A stretch of DNA of 6,667 bases from Methanomassiliicoccaceae archaeon. Its GTDB lineage: Archaea; Thermoplasmatota; Thermoplasmata; Methanomassiliicoccales; Methanomethylophilaceae. Both the position numbers and the translations under genes were made by a program. Shown here one piece after another: positions 1 to 4,484 of the stretch. The notes under the pieces are model-generated. The model was not told the origin of the DNA, searched no databases, and saw only the letters and a program-made list of their open reading frames with translations. The stretch is taken from positions 1-6,667 of the forward strand of contig WQTN01000087.1 of NCBI GenBank assembly GCA_009786295.1, in the 5' to 3' direction. Position 1 is the stretch's first letter; every line of letters starts with the position of its first letter.

Positions 1-37
1 TTTCGTTCACCATACAGGATGCCATGTTATTATGATG

Positions 38-50
38 TCTGTTATAAATC
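38..50 (-). promoter_or_regulatory. Possible TATA box of a divergent gene leaving the left edge
   Basis: Read on the minus strand, 43-48 gives TTTATAA-like sequence, a good match to an archaeal TATA box. A start about 26 nt further on falls near base 20, and a minus-strand ATG at 13-11 (reading M-V-N-E to the edge) would have a leader of about 7 nt. An in-frame ATG at 25 is also present. Only four codons lie in the window, so whether a gene is really there cannot be judged. The same AT-rich box could also work rightward. Confidence 0.25.
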
Positions 51-125
51 TTTCTGAGGATTATCGCACCCCTGTTATTTTTATCTGTTAGTAGATACAC
101 ATATAACGCGCGCGCAATAGCAACG

Positions 126-133
126 TATTTTTA
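126..133 (+). promoter_or_regulatory. TATA-like box of the DUF2240 gene, leaderless type
   Basis: The sequence TATTTTTA is centred about 26 nt upstream of the ATG at 156. No Shine-Dalgarno sequence stands in front of that ATG. This is the geometry of an archaeal promoter whose transcript begins at or next to the start codon. The assignment is by position and composition only. Confidence 0.45.
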
Positions 134-155
134 CACCCACCGTGATTGACGCATC

Positions 156-659
156 ATGCCCGATGAGTTGGACATTTGCTTGTCTGCACTGTTCCTTAAC
201 AAAGGAAAGGATGTCCTTACCGCCAAGGAGTTCACGATGTATGTATCGCTTGATCTCAGGTGGATGCAGATCAGGGATGCGGACGCGCTGATGAAAACCC
301 TCGTCAAAAAAGGGCTCATGTCAAAAACAGGCGATTATCTCAGACCGCTCAAAGATACATCCTTGATAGATGTGCCTGTCGCATATCGGCCGTCAGAGGG
401 GCTCATCAGAAGTTTGAGGGATCAGGCGCCAGATCCGCCGGCCGCCAAAGGGAGCGATGGGTCCTCCGGTCTGTTGCCGGTGCTCATCGGAGAAGCTTTG
501 GACGCCGGGATGGAGAAGGGCGCATTTGTCTCAGAGTGCAATAGAATCAGTAAAAGGATGGATGTCAATATGGAAGTGGCCGCAGTGATGATCTTAAAGG
601 AAAGAGGCAGGGACATCATGCCCCTGATGGCTGACGTGCGCGCCTCTGTCCTCCAGTGA
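156..659 (+). CDS. DUF2240 family archaeal protein
   Basis: This 167-residue soluble protein resembles the archaeal DUF2240 family, whose function is unknown; I recognise it from overall pattern, not a search. The N-terminal part (about 5-67) has the family's K-G-K-D-x-L-T-x-K-E-F opening (16-26), the S-L-D-L-R-W segment (31-36) and a short helical run ending in L-M-S-K-T-G-D-Y-L-R-P (54-64), which looks like a small winged-helix-like module. A loop rich in Pro, Ala, Gly and Ser (91-105) follows. The C-terminal helical part (about 107-165) contains E-C-N-R-I-S-K-R-M (127-135) and E-V-A-A-V-M-I-L-K-E-R-G (140-151), also typical of the family. There is no signal peptide or membrane segment. ATG 156 is the first usable start and fits the TATA box at 126-133. 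The stop at 657-659 touches the stop of the convergent aMBF1 gene. A nucleic-acid-related role is possible but unproven. Confidence 0.85.
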   Translation: MPDELDICLSALFLNKGKDVLTAKEFTMYVSLDLRWMQIRDADALMKTLVKKGLMSKTGDYLRPLKDTSLIDVPVAYRPSEGLIRSLRDQAPDPPAAKGSDGSSGLLPVLIGEALDAGMEKGAFVSECNRISKRMDVNMEVAAVMILKERGRDIMPLMADVRASVLQ

Positions 660-1154
660 TCATCCCTTTTTTATGAAGTTGCTCAGGGTCATGCCTTCGG
701 AACTCTTATTGCTGCCGCCGACCTGACCTCCGGACTGTACTTCTTCTTTCAGGCATATGTCGAGCGCCTTCTCGAGCTTGTTGATCAGTTTGTCGTCAGG
801 AACAAGGTCGTTCGCCTCCAGCTTTGCAATGGTGCCCTTCCTTTCAAATATGGACTTCGCGAACTCGTCCATGTCGAGCCCCTTCGCTTCCCTGGCACAT
901 CTTATCACTTCGCCGTAGTTGTCTATCAGTTCCCTTGAGGACGCCGAGTATATGTCTCTCGTCTGCATCCTCCTCTCTCTTCTTTGGAGCCTGTCCTCTA
1001 TCACCGACTTCGGGACCGGCGCACTGGGCGAGGGGTTCGCCCCCTTATATTCATCCCCGAATCTGGCACAGTTCGAACAAAGGTTCAGCTTGCTGCCTTC
1101 GACCAGCATTGGTTTCGTAATGGGAACGTCCTTCCCACACATTTCGCAGATCAT
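660..1154 (-). CDS. mbf1: Archaeal multiprotein bridging factor aMBF1 (zinc ribbon-HTH)
   Basis: Archaeal MBF1 proteins are HTH cofactors linked to the basal transcription machinery and also reported on ribosomes. This 164-residue copy has the expected order. An N-terminal zinc ribbon has ligands C3, C6, C26 and C29 (C-E-M-C and C-S-N-C). A flexible Pro/Ser linker (about 40-50) and a basic stretch rich in Arg (55-66) follow. An Xre/cro-type HTH spans about 76-133, with Y-G-E-V-I-R-C-A-R-E-A-K-G-L entering the first helices and G-T-I-A-K-L-E-A-N in the recognition region. The Gly/Ser-rich tail ends T-L-S-N-F-I-K-K-G, a conserved aMBF1-type ending. I chose ATG 1154 over the TTG at 1178: it gives the usual M-x-C-E-x-C-G beginning, and the TATA-like box at 1179-1187 sits 27-28 nt upstream, where it would exclude the TTG from the mRNA. 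The gene is divergent from pan and ends back to back with the DUF2240 gene. Confidence 0.92.
   Translation of the reverse strand: MICEMCGKDVPITKPMLVEGSKLNLCSNCARFGDEYKGANPSPSAPVPKSVIEDRLQRRERRMQTRDIYSASSRELIDNYGEVIRCAREAKGLDMDEFAKSIFERKGTIAKLEANDLVPDDKLINKLEKALDICLKEEVQSGGQVGGSNKSSEGMTLSNFIKKG
667..672 (+). terminator. T6 tract, likely terminator of the DUF2240 transcript
   Basis: Six T residues on the plus strand begin 7 nt after the DUF2240 stop codon. Archaeal RNA polymerase commonly terminates at short U tracts without a hairpin. On the other strand the same bases encode the two C-terminal lysines of aMBF1 (AAA AAG preceded by ATA), so the tract serves both genes. Inferred from position and sequence. 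Confidence 0.45.
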
Positions 1155-1178
1155 CGGGTACGTGATTGGTGTGACCAA

Positions 1179-1187
1179 TATTAAATT
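1179..1187 (-). promoter_or_regulatory. TATA-like box of aMBF1, leaderless type
   Basis: On the minus strand this reads AATTTAATA. Its centre lies about 28 nt upstream of the ATG at 1154, so transcription should begin close to that codon. No Shine-Dalgarno sequence precedes the ATG. This placement is the main argument for the shorter aMBF1 start. Confidence 0.45.
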
Positions 1188-1200
1188 GATGGTGAGTACG

Positions 1201-1213
1201 AAAAATAATAAAG
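1201..1213 (+). promoter_or_regulatory. pan: Candidate AT-rich promoter element of pan
   Basis: An A/T run (AAAAATAATAAAG) is the most TATA-like sequence in front of pan. A start 26 nt downstream falls near base 1235, giving a leader of about 12 nt. There is no clear Shine-Dalgarno sequence. A weaker alternative is CATATGA at 1222-1228, which would imply a start just at or past the ATG. Together with the aMBF1 box this makes 1155-1246 a compact divergent promoter region. Confidence 0.35.
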
Positions 1214-1246
1214 ATAGGGAACATATGACCTAGACGTGGTAACTTA

Positions 1247-2482
1247 ATGGTTGAGACTCTGACAGAAGGGCCGAGGGGGAACATCGATAAAACTCTGGTA
1301 GAAGAGCTGAAGGCAAAGATAATCACGCTTGAAGAAAGGAACGTCAGGCTTATGGAGGACCTTCAGACCGCAGAGAATGACAAACGTTTCTCAGAGGGAG
1401 AATTGCTCAAATTGCGGAGAGACCACGCCAGGATCAGGTCGGAGCTCGAGCGGCTTAAAAGCCCTCCGCTGATCGTAGGTTCCTTGCGCGATGTCCTCCC
1501 GGACAACCGTGTGGTCGTCAAGAGTTCCACAGGTCCGGACTTCATCGTTTCCGTATCGGAATACATACCTCCAAAGGACCTTACGCCCGGAGCCAGAGTG
1601 TCCCTGAACAAACAGACGCTCGCAGTGATGAATGTGCTGCCTCTGCCTCTGGACCCCATCGTCACGGGAGCGGAGATACTGGAGAAACCAGACATCTCTT
1701 ACAAAGACATCGGTGGCCTCAACAAACAGATGTTGGAACTGCGTGAAGCCGTCGAGGACCCATTGCTTAGACCGGAGTTATACGCCAAGGTCGGAATAGA
1801 GCCTCCGAAAGGCGTGCTGCTGGTTGGCCCCCCCGGAACAGGCAAGACCCTCATGGCAAAGGCTGTCGCCAACGCCACGAACGCAACTTTCATAAGGTTC
1901 GTGGGTTCAGAACTCGTTCAGAAGTACATCGGAGAAGGTGCCAGACTTGTCCGTGAGCTGTTCGACCTTGCCAGAGATAAGGCCCCGAGCATAATATTCA
2001 TAGACGAACTGGACTCCGTGGGCGCAAAAAGGATGGATGTCGCCACTTCTGGCGACAGAGAGGTCCAGAGGACGCTGATGCAGTTGCTGGCCGAGCTTGA
2101 CGGATTCACACCCACAAGCGATGTGAAGATCATCGGCGCAACCAACAGACCGGATATCCTGGACGATGCGCTTCTCAGACCAGGCAGATTCGACCGTATC
2201 ATAGAGATAGGTCTGCCGGATATAGACGGGAGGGCACAGATCTTCGAGATACACATGTCCCGCATGAGCATAGACAAAGGCATCAGACCAAGAAAACTGG
2301 CCGAGATGACCGATACCGCCTCCGGAGCAGAGATAAAAAGCATCTGCACCGAGGCGGGAATGCTCGCCATACGCGACGGCCGCGACACTGTTACCGAGCG
2401 GGATTTCTTCTTGGCAAAGGAAAAGGTCATGGAGGCCGGAAGGAACAAAGTGAAGAGCATTCCGGCCTATATGTTCGGATAA
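1247..2482 (+). CDS. pan: Proteasome-activating nucleotidase PAN (AAA+ ATPase)
   Basis: PAN is the archaeal counterpart of the Rpt ring of the 26S proteasome: a hexamer that unfolds substrates with ATP and threads them into the 20S core. The 411 residues follow the family order. An N-terminal coiled coil spans about 15-71, then P73-P74, equivalent to the conserved proline before the OB fold, and an OB domain (about 75-135) carrying V-V-V-K-S-S-T-G-P. The AAA+ domain has D-I-G-G-L (154-158), Walker A G-P-P-G-T-G-K-T (194-201), pore loop Y-I-G (227-229), Walker B I-I-F-I-D-E (249-254), the G-D-R-E-V-Q-R-T-L-M-Q-L-L-A-E-L-D-G signature (269-286), sensor G-A-T-N-R-P-D (297-303), L-R-P-G-R-F-D-R (310-317), and the small lid domain with G-A-E-I-K-S-I-C-T-E-A-G. 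The C-terminus ends A-Y-M-F-G, not the usual hydrophobic-Tyr-X. ATG 1247 follows an in-frame-free promoter region. The gene converges on the GTPase gene. Confidence 0.97.
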   Translation: MVETLTEGPRGNIDKTLVEELKAKIITLEERNVRLMEDLQTAENDKRFSEGELLKLRRDHARIRSELERLKSPPLIVGSLRDVLPDNRVVVKSSTGPDFIVSVSEYIPPKDLTPGARVSLNKQTLAVMNVLPLPLDPIVTGAEILEKPDISYKDIGGLNKQMLELREAVEDPLLRPELYAKVGIEPPKGVLLVGPPGTGKTLMAKAVANATNATFIRFVGSELVQKYIGEGARLVRELFDLARDKAPSIIFIDELDSVGAKRMDVATSGDREVQRTLMQLLAELDGFTPTSDVKIIGATNRPDILDDALLRPGRFDRIIEIGLPDIDGRAQIFEIHMSRMSIDKGIRPRKLAEMTDTASGAEIKSICTEAGMLAIRDGRDTVTERDFFLAKEKVMEAGRNKVKSIPAYMFG

Positions 2483-2487
2483 ACCCC

Positions 2488-3252
2488 TTAATCTCTTTCC
2501 GCATCCTCTCCGCCAAAGAAAGCAAGCTGGGCGGATGAGTATATTTCTTCCAGTCCTGTTTCTTCTTCTGAGGACACTCCTCTTATCTCCCCGAACACGC
2601 CTGTGCTCTCAAGGGCCTTGAAAAGCTCCAGCCCGACCACGGTCTGTGGGTTGGAGTCCTCGTCCAGAAAATCCCCGTATAGAGTATCCGGATTCTCGAA
2701 CCAATTCATCATTCTCTCGCTTTCCTCCTCCGACAGCGTGTCAATCTTTGAGAGCAGATTTATCATCGGAAGCTGCAGCCTGAACTGCACAAGGGCGGAA
2801 AGCATCATTGAGGATACGAACCCATTCGGCCTTCTGCAGAGCATAGGATCAGACAGATAGGCTATCATCGACTTGTCGCTGCCCAACGCATTGACTATCA
2901 TGTTGGAGGACTCCCTGAAGGCAAACAGTTCGAGCTGTCCGGGAGTGTCGATGAGAACATATTTTGTCCTGTATTCGTTCAGGACCGCGGTCAGCTTGTG
3001 TATGTTCATTGCCATGAGGTCCGCGGCAACGACCTGCGCACCGTTCGGCCCGAGAGAATATTCTTCCATCACCTCTCCGAGAGATATCCACTCTCTGATG
3101 TCTATGTCGGCACTATAGGCGAGCCTGTCGGCACCGGGATCAAGATTCAGAGTTATTGCATCGATCCCGTTGTCATCGAGCCATTGTTTGAACGTCTTTA
3201 CCAATGTGCTCTTGCCGCTCCCCGCTGTGCCGACAAAATAGATATTCCTCAT
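2488..3252 (-). CDS. GPN-loop GTPase (Gpn1/PAB0955 family)
   Basis: GPN-loop GTPases are dimeric G proteins shared by archaea and eukaryotes. The eukaryotic members help assemble and import RNA polymerase II; the archaeal role is less certain, with links to RNA polymerase or ribosome biogenesis. In this 254-residue copy the P-loop G-T-A-G-S-G-K-S-T is at 8-16, N-L-D-P-G-A-D at 36-42, the defining Gly-Pro-Asn triad at 68-70, the G3 motif D-T-P-G-Q-L-E-L-F at 102-110, and the G4 motif S-K-I-D at 168-171 (the family commonly has Ser in place of the usual Asn). Helical insertions after G4 and an acidic tail (G-G-E-D-A-E-R-D) complete it. Length is normal for the family. There is no signal or membrane segment. 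ATG 3252 starts directly at the P-loop strand, as expected. The stop lies 5 bp from the convergent pan stop. No partner gene for polymerase or ribosome assembly is adjacent. Confidence 0.93.
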   Translation of the reverse strand: MRNIYFVGTAGSGKSTLVKTFKQWLDDNGIDAITLNLDPGADRLAYSADIDIREWISLGEVMEEYSLGPNGAQVVAADLMAMNIHKLTAVLNEYRTKYVLIDTPGQLELFAFRESSNMIVNALGSDKSMIAYLSDPMLCRRPNGFVSSMMLSALVQFRLQLPMINLLSKIDTLSEEESERMMNWFENPDTLYGDFLDEDSNPQTVVGLELFKALESTGVFGEIRGVSSEEETGLEEIYSSAQLAFFGGEDAERD

Positions 3253-3280
3253 AAGACCGCTATGATATTCTGCTGATACA

Positions 3281-3288
3281 TTAATAAA
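3281..3288 (-). promoter_or_regulatory. TATA-like box of the GPN-loop GTPase gene
   Basis: On the minus strand this reads TTTATTAA. The expected start, 26 nt further, is near base 3258, leaving a leader of about 6 nt before ATG 3252. No Shine-Dalgarno sequence is present. Assigned by position. Confidence 0.5.
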
Positions 3289-3313
3289 TGCTTTTTCGCT
3301 GAACGAACATGCC

Positions 3314-3336
3314 TGCCGAATCGGATATTATCGGCA
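3314..3336. repeat. Inverted repeat TGCCGA / TCGGCA in divergent promoter region
   Basis: A perfect 6-bp inverted repeat (3314-3319 and 3331-3336) with an 11-bp spacer lies between the GTPase gene and the DUF998 gene. It is followed at once by an AT-rich run (CATATTTTAA). It could be an operator for either divergent gene, but a 6-bp match with a spacer can arise by chance. Confidence 0.25.
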
Positions 3337-3360
3337 TATTTTAACCATGAGTTCCTTTTC

Positions 3361-3388
3361 ACGCAGTATTTTCCTGTTCTCTCTGCGT
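3361..3388. repeat. Inverted repeat ACGCAG / CTGCGT just upstream of a TATA box
   Basis: A perfect 6-bp inverted repeat (3361-3366 and 3383-3388, 16-bp spacer) ends 3 bp before the TATA box of the DUF998 gene. Its position resembles that of the palindrome in front of rbkR, so it may be a regulator site. Chance occurrence is not excluded. Confidence 0.25.
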
Positions 3389-3391
3389 AAG

Positions 3392-3399
3392 TATAATTA
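3392..3399 (+). promoter_or_regulatory. TATA box of the membrane-protein operon
   Basis: The octamer TATAATTA is centred about 27 nt upstream of ATG 3423, so the transcript should start near 3420-3423. The purine-rich AGGAG at 3416-3420 is only 2 nt from the ATG and would be mostly or wholly outside such a transcript, so I do not treat it as the deciding ribosome-binding site. Confidence 0.5.
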
Positions 3400-3422
3400 A
3401 ACGATAAGCATGTTCAGGAGTT

Positions 3423-4001
3423 ATGAAAGTCTCAAAAGACCGCAGCATCGCATTTGCTTGGACCGGAATGCTCGGCGTTGCGGTGTTCATAATAGCATGG
3501 CTGTGCGCAGATGCTATCGACACGGCTTGGCAGTTCGGCGTCAATACATTGTCTGAATTCGGTATTTCGGATACAGATGCCAGCCTATACTTCAACTATG
3601 GCTGCTGCTTGATCGCGGGTCTGCTTGTGGCAGTATTCGGCGTCGGACGCGCGGCGTGCGGGAAGAATGTCGGCCACACTGCGGGAGGGATTTTCCTTTT
3701 CCTCGGCGGCGTCGCTCTTATCCTTGTCGGCTTTTTCACAATGGATGACGACGTTGCGCACAAGACCGTTGCTGCGTCCGCGGCGCTGTTCATACTCCTG
3801 TCGATGATCGCCATTGCCGCAGGGAACTGGACCGCTGACAGGAAGATCTTCGCGGGGGTCGGCATTGTGTTCATCTTTGTCCTGATCGCCATGGCCATTG
3901 CCTATGACCTTGCCGAACTTGAAGCGTACGGCATCATTCTTGCGATGATATGGCTCCTCTTAGAAAGCATGAATATGATCCTTTCAAGCAGGAAGGGTTA
4001 A
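3423..4001 (+). CDS. DUF998-like six-TM membrane protein
   Basis: This 192-residue protein is predicted to be wholly membrane-embedded, with six hydrophobic segments at about 10-29, 56-76, 86-106, 113-134, 141-161 and 167-187. The loop after TM1 has N-T-L-S-E-F-G-I-S-D (41-50), and TM2 begins Y-F-N-Y-G (56-60). These match the N-x-L-S-x-x-G and F-N-x-G motifs of the DUF998 family, whose biochemical role is not known. Between TM3 and TM4 lies an acidic D-D-D-V-A-H-K run (108-114), corresponding to the family's Asp/His spot. There is no cleavable signal; the N-terminus is short and basic. ATG 3423 is set by the TATA box at 3392-3399. The downstream four-TM gene begins 34 nt after the stop, so the two are probably cotranscribed and may act together. 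Family assignment is from motif memory, not a search. Confidence 0.8.
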   Translation: MKVSKDRSIAFAWTGMLGVAVFIIAWLCADAIDTAWQFGVNTLSEFGISDTDASLYFNYGCCLIAGLLVAVFGVGRAACGKNVGHTAGGIFLFLGGVALILVGFFTMDDDVAHKTVAASAALFILLSMIAIAAGNWTADRKIFAGVGIVFIFVLIAMAIAYDLAELEAYGIILAMIWLLLESMNMILSSRKG

Positions 4002-4024
4002 TAAGAATAACAGGATTATCTGGC

Positions 4025-4029
4025 AGGTG
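4025..4029 (+). promoter_or_regulatory. Shine-Dalgarno deciding the start of the four-TM gene
   Basis: AGGTG lies 6 nt before the ATG at 4036 and matches part of the archaeal consensus AGGAGGTGAT. It overlaps the alternative GTG start at 4027, so it favours ATG 4036. A Shine-Dalgarno on a second gene in an operon, next to leaderless first genes, is the usual archaeal arrangement. Confidence 0.55.
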
Positions 4030-4035
4030 CAAAAA

Positions 4036-4401
4036 ATGGAAACAATGCCCAGAATTGTCAAGATCGGCGGCGCGCTCGGATTCGTCGGAGGAATCATCAG
4101 CATAGTCTGTCTGGCTGTTTTCTTTGAGGCTGGTGAGCAGGCATTGATGGTAATGGGGGCTTACATGCTCATAGCCGTCATGTTCTTCGCTTTGGCCGGA
4201 GGATTTGCCAGAGACGGACGGTGGTCATGGAACATATTGCTGCTGATGACATTCCTGACGGTGGGCGTAGTGGGCTGCTTTGTTGTGCTCGATGCGGTGG
4301 ACCTTTATGCTGGCACAATGCTGGCAGTTGTCGGCGCATTGATCGTCATAAGCCTGATCGCCCCGTCCTCTAAGACCTGGACCAACAGGATGAGACTCTG
4401 A
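4036..4401 (+). CDS. Small four-TM membrane protein, function unknown
   Basis: I do not recognise this 121-residue protein. It shows four hydrophobic segments at about 10-30, 36-56, 64-85 and 90-109. A short basic N-terminus (M-P-R-I-V-K) and a basic C-terminal tail (S-K-T-W-T-N-R-M-R-L) bracket them, suggesting both ends face the cytoplasm. Between TM2 and TM3 is A-R-D-G-R-W-S-W-N, the only polar loop of note. Gly-rich patches in TM1 (G-G-A-L-G-F-V-G-G) could allow close helix packing. There are no catalytic motifs or cysteine pairs. The start at ATG 4036 is preferred because of the AGGTG ribosome-binding site; a GTG at 4027 would add three residues. It follows the DUF998-like gene by 34 nt with no promoter visible between them, so it is probably the second gene of that operon. 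A hairpin follows its stop. Confidence 0.75.
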   Translation: METMPRIVKIGGALGFVGGIISIVCLAVFFEAGEQALMVMGAYMLIAVMFFALAGGFARDGRWSWNILLLMTFLTVGVVGCFVVLDAVDLYAGTMLAVVGALIVISLIAPSSKTWTNRMRL

Positions 4402-4406
4402 AACCA

Positions 4407-4421
4407 TGCCCGAAACGGGCA
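4407..4421 (+). terminator. GC hairpin after the membrane operon
   Basis: TGCCCG and CGGGCA form a perfect 6-bp stem with a three-base AAA loop, starting 5 nt after the stop codon at 4399-4401. The place suggests an end-of-transcript structure. No T tract follows, so it is not a classical intrinsic terminator; it may instead protect the 3' end of the mRNA. Confidence 0.35.
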
Positions 4422-4424
4422 ACC

Positions 4425-4451
4425 ATCTATATTACAAATCAAAATATAGAT
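4425..4451. promoter_or_regulatory. Perfect 9-9-9 inverted repeat, candidate RbkR operator
   Basis: ATCTATATT (4425-4433) and AATATAGAT (4443-4451) are exact inverted repeats separated by 9 bp. The repeat ends 4 bp before the TATA-like box of rbkR. The encoded protein has an N-terminal HTH, and RbkR-type proteins are known to bind palindromes at riboflavin genes, including their own. A dimeric site for autoregulation is therefore the simplest reading. The AT-rich content is ill suited to an RNA terminator. Confidence 0.55.
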
Positions 4452-4455
4452 TATG

Positions 4456-4463
4456 TTTAAATT
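4456..4463 (+). promoter_or_regulatory. rbkR: TATA-like box of rbkR, leaderless type
   Basis: TTTAAATT is centred 26 nt upstream of the GTG at 4485, placing the transcription start on or next to the start codon. No Shine-Dalgarno sequence precedes the GTG. This supports GTG as the true start and gives rbkR its own promoter apart from the membrane operon. Confidence 0.5.
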
Positions 4464-4484
4464 CTTGGTACTCCTTTTAGGGTC

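Noticed and set aside
919..1233. Plus-strand frame of 104 codons across aMBF1 and its promoter
   Set aside because: It is antisense to the zinc ribbon and linker of aMBF1 and spans the divergent promoter region; no motif or ribosome-binding site supports it.
1918..2460. A 180-codon open frame on the minus strand inside pan
   Set aside because: It lies opposite the highly conserved AAA+ domain and its Ser-rich translation reflects the codon pattern of the real gene.
3416..3420. AGGAG in front of the DUF998 ATG as a Shine-Dalgarno site
   Set aside because: It is only 2 nt from the ATG, too close for normal pairing, and the TATA position suggests the transcript begins at about the same place.
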